NCBI RefSeq assembly: GCF_014205055.1
Contig: NZ_JACHMS010000001.1
Span: forward strand, 8,274,501 to 8,338,500
DNA: 64,000 bases
Source: Streptomyces luteogriseus
GTDB lineage: Bacteria > Actinomycetota > Actinomycetes > Streptomycetales > Streptomycetaceae
Direction: 5' to 3'
Shown piece after piece: positions 34,034-42,016 of the stretch. Below the pieces are notes generated by a model that saw only the letters and a list, made by a program, of their open reading frames with translations, had not been told where the DNA came from and did not search any database. The translations under genes were made by a program, and so were the position numbers. Each line of letters begins with the position of its first letter. The first letter of the stretch is position 1.

Positions 34034-34399
34034 GTGCACCTGGCAAGAGGATCGAGTGATGACGACCCCTACGTCTGGCTCTGGGTCCTGGGCGCCCTCG
34101 CCCTGTACGCACTGATCAGCTACGGACTGCAGTACCGCGCCCGCGCCCGCCGCGGTTCCGCCCACCCGGCCCAAGACGCCCTGCACGATCTCAAGGACCG
34201 GGAGGACCCCCAGCCGCCCGGGAACCGCTTCGTCAGCCGCCTGATCATGCTGTGCGGAGCGGGGCTCACCGGTCTGGCCGCCTACCTGACCAGCGGCGCC
34301 CTGCGGGTCCTGACGGTCGGGATCACCGCCGTGGTGGCCGTGACCGTCTGGGCGTACTACGACCACCGCACGGAGACGCGCGCTTCCGCCCGGCGATGA
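34034..34399 (+). CDS. small membrane protein
   Basis: 121 residues. One N-terminal helix (VWLWVLGALALYALISYGL), a basic stretch (YRARARRGSAH) and a hydrophilic middle precede two closely spaced helices (LIMLCGAGLTGLAAYLT, VLTVGITAVVAVTVWAYY). GTG at 34034 follows AAGGAG at seven bases. It is probably in an operon with the ATPase gene 42 bases upstream. Family unknown. Confidence 0.75.
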   Translation: MHLARGSSDDDPYVWLWVLGALALYALISYGLQYRARARRGSAHPAQDALHDLKDREDPQPPGNRFVSRLIMLCGAGLTGLAAYLTSGALRVLTVGITAVVAVTVWAYYDHRTETRASARR

Positions 34400-34403
34400 C
34401 ACA

Positions 34404-34444
34404 GCCCCCGGGGTCCCTCCCGCGCGTGGGAGAGACCCCCGGGG
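34404..34444. terminator. bidirectional hairpin between membrane protein and ppk2
   Basis: A long imperfect stem of CCCCCGGGGTCCCTCCC and GGGAGAGACCCCCGGGG lies in the gap between convergent genes. Confidence 0.7.
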
Positions 34445-34446
34445 CG

Positions 34447-35403
34447 TCAGAGGCTCTCGGGGTGCTTGCCTGGCCCGCCGGCTCCGGGGGACAGCGGAGT
34501 CGGGGACAGCGTGGTGTCCTCCTCACCCGGCTCCAGAAGGGTGTCGGCTGCGCCCACGATGAGGGGATCGGGTGTGCCGACCGCCTCCTCGTCCTTGCTG
34601 GCGTAGTCGATGCGCGACAGCAGACTGCGCATGGTCTCCAGCCGGGCCCGCCGCTTGTCGTTGCTCTTGACGACCGTCCAGGGGGCGTGGACGGCGTCGG
34701 TGGCGCGGAACATGTCCACCTTGGCCTCGGTGTAGTCGTCCCAGAGGTCCAGCGAGGCCAGGTCGGTCGGGGACAGCTTCCACTGGCGCACCGGGTCGAC
34801 CTGCCGGATCGCGAAGCGCGTGCGCTGCTCGGAGCGGGACACGGAGAACCAGAACTTCACCAGCAGGACCCCGTCGTCCACCAGCATCCGTTCGAAGGCC
34901 GGGCACTGGTCGAGGAACAGCTCGTACTCGTCCTTGGAGCAGTAGCCCATCACGCGTTCCACGCCGGCCCGGTTGTACCAGGAACGGTCGAAGAAGACGA
35001 TCTCCCCGGCCGTCGGCAGATGCGCGATGTACCGCTGGAAGTACCACTGGCCCACCTCGCGCTCGGTGGGCTTGTCCAGGGCGACCACGCGCGCGCCGCG
35101 CGGGTTGAGCCGCTCGGTCAGCCGCTGGATCGTGCCGCCCTTGCCCGCCGCGTCACGCCCCTCGCACACGACGACCAGGCGAGCGCCGGTGTCCTTGACC
35201 CACCGCTGGAGCTTGAGCAGCTCTATCTGCAGGATGCGCTTGGACCGCTCGTACTCCTTGCGGCCCACCTTGCGCTCGTAGGGATGGTTCTCCCGCCAGG
35301 TCCGGACGGGTCGCCCGTCCCCGTCCAGCACGATCGGCTGCTCCCGCCGGCTGGTGTCCACGGTCAGCCCGTCCAGCAGCTTGTCCGTGTCTTCGCCGCT
35401 CAT
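34447..35403 (-). CDS. ppk2: polyphosphate kinase 2
   Basis: 318-residue PPK2-family enzyme. It transfers phosphate between polyphosphate and nucleoside di- or monophosphates in the cytoplasm. It has the Walker A motif CEGRDAAGKGGTIQRLTE, PRGARVVALDKPTEREVGQWYFQRY, Walker B EIVFFDRSWYNRAGVE, FWFSVSRSEQRTRF and LWDDYTEAKVDMF. The single domain of about 300 residues fits class I PPK2. ATG at 35403 gives seven bases to GGGGAG; a GTG three bases earlier is equally in frame. It is monocistronic, with a hairpin after the stop. Confidence 0.94.
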   Translation of the reverse strand: MSGEDTDKLLDGLTVDTSRREQPIVLDGDGRPVRTWRENHPYERKVGRKEYERSKRILQIELLKLQRWVKDTGARLVVVCEGRDAAGKGGTIQRLTERLNPRGARVVALDKPTEREVGQWYFQRYIAHLPTAGEIVFFDRSWYNRAGVERVMGYCSKDEYELFLDQCPAFERMLVDDGVLLVKFWFSVSRSEQRTRFAIRQVDPVRQWKLSPTDLASLDLWDDYTEAKVDMFRATDAVHAPWTVVKSNDKRRARLETMRSLLSRIDYASKDEEAVGTPDPLIVGAADTLLEPGEEDTTLSPTPLSPGAGGPGKHPESL

Positions 35404-35512
35404 CACTCGACTCCCCGTCCCTCACCTGGTGAACGCAGGCACGAGTGCCCCGCCCGGGCCCACCCATGTGAGGTGCGAGGACCCGACCGGCACGGACCTC
35501 CACGCCGGCCGC

Positions 35513-36253
35513 TCAGAGCGCGGTGCCCGTCTCCTCTGCCAGGGCCCGCACCAGACGGTCCTGGAACGCCTCGTCATGGACGGCGCGGTGCGGCTGCAAC
35601 CGGCGGCCGTGATACCAGTACCCGCCCGCGGTCAGGGCTTCCGGGGCGTCGCTCGCCGCCAGCCATTCCTGTGTCTGGTGGCCGAGCTCCAGGTCGTCCG
35701 GCGCGCTCGGCCCGCCCATCCTCGTCGGCACCCAGCCGGGATCCACGGCGTTGCTCAGCACGCCGGGGCGCAGCCGGGCCACCGCGGCCGCCAGCGTCGT
35801 CACGAAGAGCTTGCTGTCGGCGTAGGACCCCGCGCTCCGGCCCTGCCAGTCGGCCCCGTCCAGTGACGCCGGCCGTCCGCCGAGATGGGAGTTGCTGCTC
35901 AGGTACACCAGTCGGCGAGGCCCGCGCAGCAGCGCGGTCAGCAGATAGGGCGCGACGACGTTGACCGGCATGACCGCGGGTCCGCTCCACACCCCGGCAT
36001 TGTGGATGACGGCGTCGAGCGGTCTCGACGCGTTCAGCTCCTCGGCGACCCGCCGCACGGCGTCCCGCTCGGCGAAGTCGCCCACCACGAGGTGAGCCCC
36101 ACGGTCGGCCAGCTCGCCGAGCACCGCCGCCCGCTCCTGGTTCCGGGCGTGCACCACCACGTCGTGCCCCGCGACCAGCAGTGCCTCCGCAGCGGCCCGC
36201 CCCAGCCCTTCCGCGGATCCGGTCACCAGGATCCGGTTCACCGCACTTCCCAT
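35513..36253 (-). CDS. SDR family NAD(P)-dependent oxidoreductase
   Basis: 246-residue short-chain dehydrogenase/reductase. The cofactor loop is VTGSAEGLGRAAAE, then VVHARN (NADP preference), the adenine-ring motif VIHNAGV, catalytic Ser in LVYLSSNSHLGG and YxxxK in SYADSK, and VDPGWVPTRMGG. The layout resembles WW-domain-oxidoreductase/retinol-dehydrogenase-like SDRs of streptomycetes. ATG at 36253 follows GGAGGAGG. Substrate unknown. It stands alone, divergent from nothing and followed by ppk2 on the same strand. Confidence 0.9.
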   Translation of the reverse strand: MGSAVNRILVTGSAEGLGRAAAEALLVAGHDVVVHARNQERAAVLGELADRGAHLVVGDFAERDAVRRVAEELNASRPLDAVIHNAGVWSGPAVMPVNVVAPYLLTALLRGPRRLVYLSSNSHLGGRPASLDGADWQGRSAGSYADSKLFVTTLAAAVARLRPGVLSNAVDPGWVPTRMGGPSAPDDLELGHQTQEWLAASDAPEALTAGGYWYHGRRLQPHRAVHDEAFQDRLVRALAEETGTAL

Positions 36254-36300
36254 GGACCTGCCTCCTCCTCCAGGATGCGCGTCCCGCGACGGGGCCCGCC

Positions 36301-36684
36301 CTAGATCACACAGCCGTTCAGCCCGGGTACCCCGTCGATCCAGTTGGTGCTGTTCTCGACGTAGTAGCTGGAGATGATCCCGTATTTGGTCCAGCCCCGG
36401 GGCTGGACCATCAGCCAGTAGGGGTTGCCGCCGACCGACTGGCCCGGGATCTGGCAGTACACCAGCACCTCGTCCCAGGAGTTGATCTGGCCGAGCACCG
36501 TGGGGCAGTTCGACGTGCTCGGTGCGTGGATGCAGTTGCCCTCGTTGATGTCGCGGACGTTGACGCCGTCCGCCCACACGCCGTACCAGCCCTTGCCGTG
36601 CCCGTCGGCCGCGGCGCTCTGGGAGGTGGTGATCACGAGGGCGAGTGCTCCTGCGACGGCGAGTGCCGCGCTCGTCTTGCGCAT
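36301..36684 (-). CDS. secreted SH3-like small protein
   Basis: 127 residues. The signal peptide MRKTSAALAVAGALALVITT ends ...SAAADG, leaving about 100 residues. The mature part has GVWADGVNVRDINEGNCIHA, CPTVLGQINSWDEVLVYCQI and a final Cys (LNGCVI), giving four Cys for two disulfides. The VNVR...V(Y)C spacing is that of bacterial SH3-like domains, which often bind peptidoglycan. GAAAGGAACGTC precedes the ATG at 36684. The 47-base gap to the SDR start suggests possible co-transcription. Role unknown. Confidence 0.82.
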   Translation of the reverse strand: MRKTSAALAVAGALALVITTSQSAAADGHGKGWYGVWADGVNVRDINEGNCIHAPSTSNCPTVLGQINSWDEVLVYCQIPGQSVGGNPYWLMVQPRGWTKYGIISSYYVENSTNWIDGVPGLNGCVI

Positions 36685-36853
36685 GACGTTCCTTTCGGTG
36701 CCGTGGCGGGCCGGCTCACGCGACGGTGGCCGTCTCAACGCCCCGCACCCTAGGCAGGTCCGGGGCGCCGCGGTGCCTGACATCTGTCAGGACCGGAGCC
36801 GCGAAGGAGGCGCCATGCTGGGCCGGGGGACCCTGTGTACGCCGGGCCAGGGC

Positions 36854-38230
36854 TCAGTAGCCGACGCGGAAGGTCGCGTCCTGCCGCTCGGTCGTCGTGG
36901 AGACCGGGTCGATGCGCAGGGCGTAGTCGGCGTGGCGGATGTAGCGGGTCGGGTGGTTGTGCGAGCGGAACGAGGACCAGCTGGCGTCCGCCAGGCCCGC
37001 CGTGCGGTGGAAGGTCGCGTCCGCGGCGAAGACCGACGTGCCGTCGTTGGCGTCGAGGCGCAGGGCGTAGTCGTAGTGCCGCAGGTAGCGCGTCGGGTAG
37101 TTGACGGACCGGAAGGAGACCCCGGAGCTGTCGGCGAGCCCCGGGACCAGGGTCCACAGGGAGTCCTTGTACGGCTCGACGGGGTACGCGTCGATACGGC
37201 CCAGATAGTTGGAGTGGCGGACGTATCGGGACGGGTGGTTGTAGGACTTGAGCCTGTTCCAGGCCGGTGCGCCCCACTTCGCGAGCAGGTTGTCGTACTC
37301 GGCCGCGGTGATCGCCGCGATGCCGCAGTGCTTGGAGTTGACCGGCTGGGTGTAGGTCCTCTGGTCGAGGGCCGTCCAGGTGCCGGAGGCGAGGCCGGTG
37401 GACTGCCAGGCGCAGAAGACGCCGTTGGGCGTGTAGGTGTCGCCCCACAGCCACCAGGTGCCGGACGTCAGCGACTTGACCAGGGTCGGTGCCTCGGTGC
37501 CGCCGTGCGCCACGCCGGTGCTGAACTCGGTGAAGCTGCCCGGGTTCAGGGTGGTGGATCTGGCGCCCACCAGTGTCTGGTTCTTCTTGAAGTAGAGGTA
37601 GTTGTAGCCGTTCACGCCGACGGCCATGTCGCCGTCGATGACGTCGTAGCCGGGGTCGAAGAACACCTGCGGGGCGGAGGCGGTCACGAAGTCGGTCGTG
37701 TAGTTGACCATGATCACGTTGTGGCCGCTGGAGTTGACCGAGGAGTAGATCACCGCGTACTGCCGCCGGCCCGCGTCCCAGAAGGCCTCGGGGGCCCAGC
37801 TGTGGGTGGCCATGTCGTGCAGCTTCAGGCGCCGGTAGCCGGTGAAGGTACGCAGGTCGGCCGAGTCCCAGACGTGGATGTACTGGCTGTTGTAGTTCCA
37901 GTCGGTGCCCTTGAGGTCGGTGGCGAGCACGACGAACGTTCCGTCCTGCTTGCGCATCAGGAACGGGTCGCGCAGCCCGAGTGCACCCGCGGTCGGGGTG
38001 ACCAGGGGGTTGTTCTGGTTGAGCGGCGTCCAGTCGAGCCCGTCGGGGCTGACGGCCAGGTGCAGGCCGTAGTCGGTGCCGTCGCCGAGCTTGGTCGACT
38101 CGGTGAAGTAGACCATGGCGTACGCCGAGTCGGCCGCGTGCGCGGTGCCGCCGCCGAGGGCCAGGGCGAGCGGCACGGCGGCGGTCATGCCGAGGAGGCC
38201 ACGGCGGGAGAGGTGGGGGTTCGCGCTCAT
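36854..38230 (-). CDS. exported GH43-like arabinosidase with AbfB (CBM42) domain
   Basis: 458 residues. The Tat signal is SRRGLLGMTAAVPLALALGG. A five-bladed beta-propeller follows (AMVYFTESTKLGDG, LRDPFLMRKQDGTFVVLATD, WAPEAFWDAGRRQYAVIYS, GGTEAPTLVKSL); the conserved RDPF and WAPE acidic positions and the later GGTEAP Glu are the expected triad. The last about 140 residues are three beta-trefoil repeats of AbfB type (SYNHPSRYVRHSNYLGRID, FRSVNYPTRYLRHYDYALRL, SHNHPTRYIRHADYALRID), which bind arabinofuranose side chains. It should debranch arabinoxylan or pectin outside the cell. Two ATGs are adjacent; the second (38230) suits GGAG best. Confidence 0.88.
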   Translation of the reverse strand: MSANPHLSRRGLLGMTAAVPLALALGGGTAHAADSAYAMVYFTESTKLGDGTDYGLHLAVSPDGLDWTPLNQNNPLVTPTAGALGLRDPFLMRKQDGTFVVLATDLKGTDWNYNSQYIHVWDSADLRTFTGYRRLKLHDMATHSWAPEAFWDAGRRQYAVIYSSVNSSGHNVIMVNYTTDFVTASAPQVFFDPGYDVIDGDMAVGVNGYNYLYFKKNQTLVGARSTTLNPGSFTEFSTGVAHGGTEAPTLVKSLTSGTWWLWGDTYTPNGVFCAWQSTGLASGTWTALDQRTYTQPVNSKHCGIAAITAAEYDNLLAKWGAPAWNRLKSYNHPSRYVRHSNYLGRIDAYPVEPYKDSLWTLVPGLADSSGVSFRSVNYPTRYLRHYDYALRLDANDGTSVFAADATFHRTAGLADASWSSFRSHNHPTRYIRHADYALRIDPVSTTTERQDATFRVGY

Positions 38231-38882
38231 CATGTTCTCCAAGGGGCATACGGGGGGCGTATGGGGCGGTCGACCTCGCCGGCCGGCGTGGCGGTCCGGA
38301 GGCGGTCGGAGGCCCACCGTCGCCCGAATCGACCGCCGGTCCCCAACTCAAGGAAGCAGCCACCGCGTTGACCGTCCGGCACGCCGACGACGTACGCGGT
38401 CACCTCAGTCACCGGATGTCCGGGCATACGCCGCGCGGGGCGGGTGAAGCAGGCAGGAAAGGCATGGGCGGCTCGTCCTTCTCGGCGTCGGGAGTGAGCT
38501 GTCCTTCACCACGCTCGGTCGATATATCGCACGATGTTCGTAGTGCCGGATGGGACCGTAGGGGCCGCGCGGTACCACCGTCAATACTTGTGCTCGCCCC
38601 ACCGCGAACATGCCGGGGATCGGCAGCGTGTCAAAGAGGGTTGCGCCATCGTGCCCGCGAGGCGAGAGGAGTCGCCCGGGCCCGCGGGCGTCGTCGGGTG
38701 CAGGAGGGCGGCGCGATGGATCCGGGGAGGGCCTGCCCGCCCCGTCGCGCCGCCCACGTCATGCCGTTCCTGGTGTGCCCGGCCCCCGGCAGCCCCGAAC
38801 CCATCGGCACGCGGGCACCCCGGACTTCCGGATGACGCCGCGGCAGGTCAACCGACCGCGTGACTCCTGCCCGGTACGGATG
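38231..38882. other. 650-base gap without a recognisable gene
   Basis: I see no conserved protein on either strand between the arabinosidase start and the cupin stop. The stretch includes the arabinosidase promoter and, unusually for this GC level, an AT-rich palindrome at 38520-38529 inside CTCGGTCGATATATCGCACG. This is probably degraded or non-coding sequence. Confidence 0.5.
38520..38529. promoter_or_regulatory. AT-rich palindrome CGATATATCG
   Basis: A perfect 10-base palindrome stands out in a very GC-rich gap. AT-rich short palindromes of this kind can be operators (for example of PadR-type regulators), but no adjacent gene start fits, so this is tentative. Confidence 0.35.
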
Positions 38883-39281
38883 TCACACGCCGGGCCGGCT
38901 CTGAATCCGCATGCCGGGGCGGCGGCGGTGAACCGTCACGTACGACAGGCCGCTCTCGCCGGCCCTCACGCTGCGGACGCTGCCGTGCGGCAGCCAGACC
39001 AGGCTGCCGGGCTCCAGCGGGCACGGCCCGGCGGCCGAGCCGAGCACGCCGTCGCCGTCGACGACGAGCAGGAGGACGTCGAGGTCGGGTTCGGCGTGGG
39101 CGTCGACGGCCCCCTGGGGCGGGATGCGGACGAGGTTGGCGTCCAGTTGCCGGCCGGGTTCGGCCAGTCGCCACAGGGCGCCGGACGATTCCTGCCCGCT
39201 CGCGACGAGCGACCCGGTGTTGCCCAGGATCCGGGGCAGGGGAGCGTCGGCCTCGCCGGGGATCTGCTCCGGGTCAGTCAT
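38883..39281 (-). CDS. cupin domain protein
   Basis: 132 residues with a single small cupin barrel: LDANLVRIPPQGAVDAHAEPDLDVLLLVVDGDGVL (first motif with His and acidic ligands, in two parts), then LEPGSLVWLPHGSVRSVRAG (second motif with His). Metal binding is likely. ATG at 39281 is the natural start. The neighbours (GH43-like enzyme, aquaglyceroporin) do not define its role. Signal peptide and membrane helices are absent. Confidence 0.82.
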   Translation of the reverse strand: MTDPEQIPGEADAPLPRILGNTGSLVASGQESSGALWRLAEPGRQLDANLVRIPPQGAVDAHAEPDLDVLLLVVDGDGVLGSAAGPCPLEPGSLVWLPHGSVRSVRAGESGLSYVTVHRRRPGMRIQSRPGV

Positions 39282-39416
39282 GGATCGCGCCACCATCCGG
39301 TACGGGCCTGCCCTGGGCCGGTTCACCTGTTCGGCAGGCGGTCCGCACCGTTCACAACGGGCGGACGCCCAGAGGAATCTAGCATCGGCCGTCGCCTCGC
39401 CCGAGGCCGATCCCGC

Positions 39417-40361
39417 TCACTCCTCCTCGGACGTGGTGGGGCGCGTCCGGCCGGGCTCCGGCGCCTCGCCCTCCTGCGCGCGGGCGTGCAGCACGTCGCC
39501 GATGAACAGGTCGTAGACCAGCACGCCGATCACACCGCCGACGAGCGGCCCGACGATCGGGATCCACCAGTAGCCGCTGAACGCCCCGGCCAGGCTGCCC
39601 GGAAACGCCAGTCCGTCCCATCCCGCCATCCAGGTGAACAGGCGCGGCCCGAAGTCGCGGGCCGGGTTGATGGCGTATCCCGCGTTCGCGCCGTAGGACA
39701 TGCCGATGGCCGCCACGACGAAGCCGATCACCAGCGGACCGAGGTTCGCCTTCACGGCCGTGTTGCGCAGGTCGATGATCGCCACCACCAGCATGACCAG
39801 GAAAGCGGTGCCGACGATCTGGTCGATCAGTGGTCCCCAGATGCCGCCGTTGAAGTACGGTGCCGGGAAGGTGGCGAAGATCGAGAACGAGGCGAGGGTC
39901 TTCCCGTTCGTCTTGGGCCCCTTGAAAGCGTCGTCGAAAGCGTTGATGGCGTCGTGGTAGACGGCGTAGACCAGGGCGGCCCCGGCCAGGGCGCCGAGCA
40001 CCTGGGAGGCCCAGTAGGGCAGGACCTTGACCCAGGGGAACTTGCGGCGGACGGCGAAGGCCAGGGTGACCGCCGGGTTGATGTGCGCTCCGCTGACACC
40101 ACCGGCCACGTAGATGCCGAGGATCACGGCCATGGCCCAGCCCCAGGTGATGAGGAGCCAGTCCCCGGCGCTGAGGAAGAAGATCGTGGGCCCCTCGGTG
40201 CGGCCCGAGCCGGGTAGCGCCGCCACCGTCATCGCCACGACGCCGCACCCGAATGCGATGAGGACGAACGTCCCGAGGAACTCCGCCAGGCACTCGCCCG
40301 CCAGACCTGCGCGACGTCTGAGCCTCGAGGGTTTCACCAGAGGCTTGATCTCCACTGCCAT
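39417..40361 (-). CDS. MIP family channel (aquaglyceroporin, GlpF-like)
   Basis: 314-residue membrane channel with six helices and the two pore motifs. The first NPA is in GGVSGAHINPAVTLAFAV. The second is in YAINPARDFGPRLF, where the Asp after NPAR is characteristic of glycerol-conducting members. The N-terminus AECLAEFLGTFVLIAFGCG is typical. A longer than usual loop (TEGPTIFFLSAGDW) and a charged C-terminal tail are present. Glycerol or other small polyols should diffuse through it. No glycerol kinase or dehydrogenase gene adjoins. Confidence 0.93.
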   Translation of the reverse strand: MAVEIKPLVKPSRLRRRAGLAGECLAEFLGTFVLIAFGCGVVAMTVAALPGSGRTEGPTIFFLSAGDWLLITWGWAMAVILGIYVAGGVSGAHINPAVTLAFAVRRKFPWVKVLPYWASQVLGALAGAALVYAVYHDAINAFDDAFKGPKTNGKTLASFSIFATFPAPYFNGGIWGPLIDQIVGTAFLVMLVVAIIDLRNTAVKANLGPLVIGFVVAAIGMSYGANAGYAINPARDFGPRLFTWMAGWDGLAFPGSLAGAFSGYWWIPIVGPLVGGVIGVLVYDLFIGDVLHARAQEGEAPEPGRTRPTTSEEE

Positions 40362-40508
40362 GTGATTTCTCCCTGGGGTCGCTGCGGTCTCGTCTGACGC
40401 GCGGTAATGACGTGGTAACCCGGCGCGACGGCCCCGGCAACCGCAGAAGCCCCTCGGACGGCTCGCTCGGCGCGGCCGCCGGACGAGCGGGCGCCGGTGC
40501 GCGGCCTT

Positions 40509-40560
40509 GGGTGAGCGCGTGGCCTCGGGTGAGCGCGTGGCCTCGGGTGAGCTCGTGGCA
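40509..40560. repeat. 18-bp tandem repeat, nearly three copies
   Basis: The unit GGGTGAGCGCGTGGCCTC occurs at 40509 and 40527 and again at 40545 with one change and truncation. It lies upstream of the aquaglyceroporin gene on the minus strand, between it and the decayed regulator. Confidence 0.75.
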
Positions 40561-40637
40561 GGACACGCGGACGTGGGCGCGCGTACGGCAGGGCGCGCGG
40601 CCCGACGAAGATCGCAGCGCCCTGCGGAGTCTCGTCG

Positions 40638-41318
40638 TCAGCGCCCCTGTGAAGTCTCGTCGTCAGCGCCCCGCGGCGTCTCGTCGCCGGACTCGCTGTC
40701 GCCGGACCCCAGCCGGACGCAGCATTCCCCGGGCTCGGGCGCGGACACCGCGCGGACGCCGTTGACCTCGAGGCCGTCGAGGTAGCCGCTGAGGAACGCC
40801 TGGTTCATGCCGCACACCAGGTCCGGAGCCCTCGCGGCCAGCGGATGGAAAGGACAGTTGCGCAGCCGGAGCCGGGCCGGGGTCTCCCGGACGGGCTCGT
40901 AGCCGTACTGGTCCAGCAGGCGTTCGCAGGCGGTGAGTCCGCGCTCGGGGCCCAGCCGGCCAGGCCGGGACTCGTTCCGCGCTGCCTCACCTGCCTGCCG
41001 GCTGCGCCGCCGCGCGGTGCGCAGCGCAGCCTCTGCGGCGTTCTCGTCGGCCCGCTCGGTCAGGACGGCGTCCAGGAGCAGGTCCGCCAGCAGCTCGTGA
41101 CGCCGGTCGGGGATGCTCACGGTGATCTGGGCGTCCGTGGGCTCGTAGACCTTCGGCTGCCTGCCGACCTTGCGGGTGCCGCCCGGCGTTTCGTAGCGGG
41201 CGCGCAGCAGGCCGGCGTCGACCAGCTTGTCGAGGTGGAAGGCGGCGAGTTTCCGGGAGATGCCGACGCTGGCGGCGGCCTCGTCCCGGGTGACGGCGCG
41301 GCGGGCACGCCGGATGAC
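40638..41318 (-). pseudogene. helix-turn-helix regulator lacking its N-terminus
   Basis: The sequence enters in the middle of a winged helix (VTRDEAAASVGISRKLAAFHLDKLVDAGLL, seen in two halves) right after a stop codon at 41319-41321. It then runs uninterrupted: RKVGRQPKVYEP, SIPDRRHELLADLLLDAVL and a C-terminal region with LRNCPFHPLAARAPDLVCGMN. The last block, with its Cys residues, is typical of DeoR/ArsR-like streptomycete regulators with a metal- or cluster-like site. The first 25-40 residues and the start codon are missing because of the deletion that also truncated the adjacent MMPL gene. An internal GTG at 41120 could start a 160-residue fragment without the DNA-binding helix. Confidence 0.8.
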
Positions 41319-41319
41319 T

Positions 41320-41871
41320 CAGGGGCTGGGCGCCTGCACCGGCGACACCGTCCACCTGCTCGAGAGCGGTCACGAGCCTCGCCGCGGCGGCCTTGCCGTC
41401 GGTGTCGGGCGCCTGGACCGCCAGGACGAGCGGGCCGTTGAAGCCCGGTCCGAACCCGTCGGCGATCATGTCGTACGCCTGACGGTTCGTCGAGGACGCG
41501 GGCAGGTTGCCGTCGTCGGACGCACCCAGGCGCAGCGAGAGCGTCGGCAGCGCGAGCGCCACGAGCACCACGAGACCGACCAGACCCAGCACCTTGGGCC
41601 GCGCCTGGACGCGCTCGGCCAGGCGGCCCCACCGTCCGGTGCCGCCCGACGGGACCCCTCCGAGTCCGGCGAGGGCGCGACGCTCGGCGCGGCCGAGGAT
41701 CCTCGGCCCGATCATGCCGAGCAGCGCCGGCAGCAGGGTGATGGCGGCCAGCACCGTCAGGACGACCGTGATCGCCGCGCCGACCGCCCCGCCGAGGGCG
41801 ATCAGCAGGCCCACCCAGGCCAGGACGACGGCGAGCCGGTGCCGGTGGCACCAGCGGGCGAGAGGGGACAT
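41320..41871 (-). pseudogene. MMPL/RND transporter with two large deletions
   Basis: It starts normally (MSPLARWCHRHRLAVVLAWVG), but after the first helix (LLIALGGAVGAA) the sequence jumps directly to helix 6 (ITVVLTVLAAITLLPALLGM). This loses the first periplasmic domain and helices 2-5. It continues through PKVLGLVGLVVLVALALP and the start of the second periplasmic domain (SSTNRQAYDMIADGFGPGF), then ends at VDGVAGAGAQPL. There it runs into the truncated regulator in another frame. Of about 720 expected residues some 185 remain. It cannot be functional. Confidence 0.85.
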
Positions 41872-41960
41872 CGACGAGCCTTTCCAGAGGAACACGGGCC
41901 GGAATCCCGGCACACCGCAACGCTGGCGGTCCGCTGGTCTCTCGTCGTTGGCCTAGCGCA

Positions 41961-42000
41961 GACACGTGCCCCTACTGCGATCGCAGTAGGGGCACGTGTC
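41961..42000. terminator. perfect 40-bp palindrome after the PL11 gene
   Basis: 20-base arms (41961-41980 and 41981-42000) are perfectly complementary with no spacer. The palindrome begins 16 bases after the lyase stop on the minus strand. It most likely folds as the terminator hairpin of that gene. Confidence 0.8.
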
Positions 42001-42016
42001 CGCGGGCCGGGGCGGG

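Noticed and set aside
38405..38863. Several short frames in the gap before the cupin gene
   Set aside because: Arg/Pro-rich compositions without family similarity, no ribosome sites, mutually overlapping.
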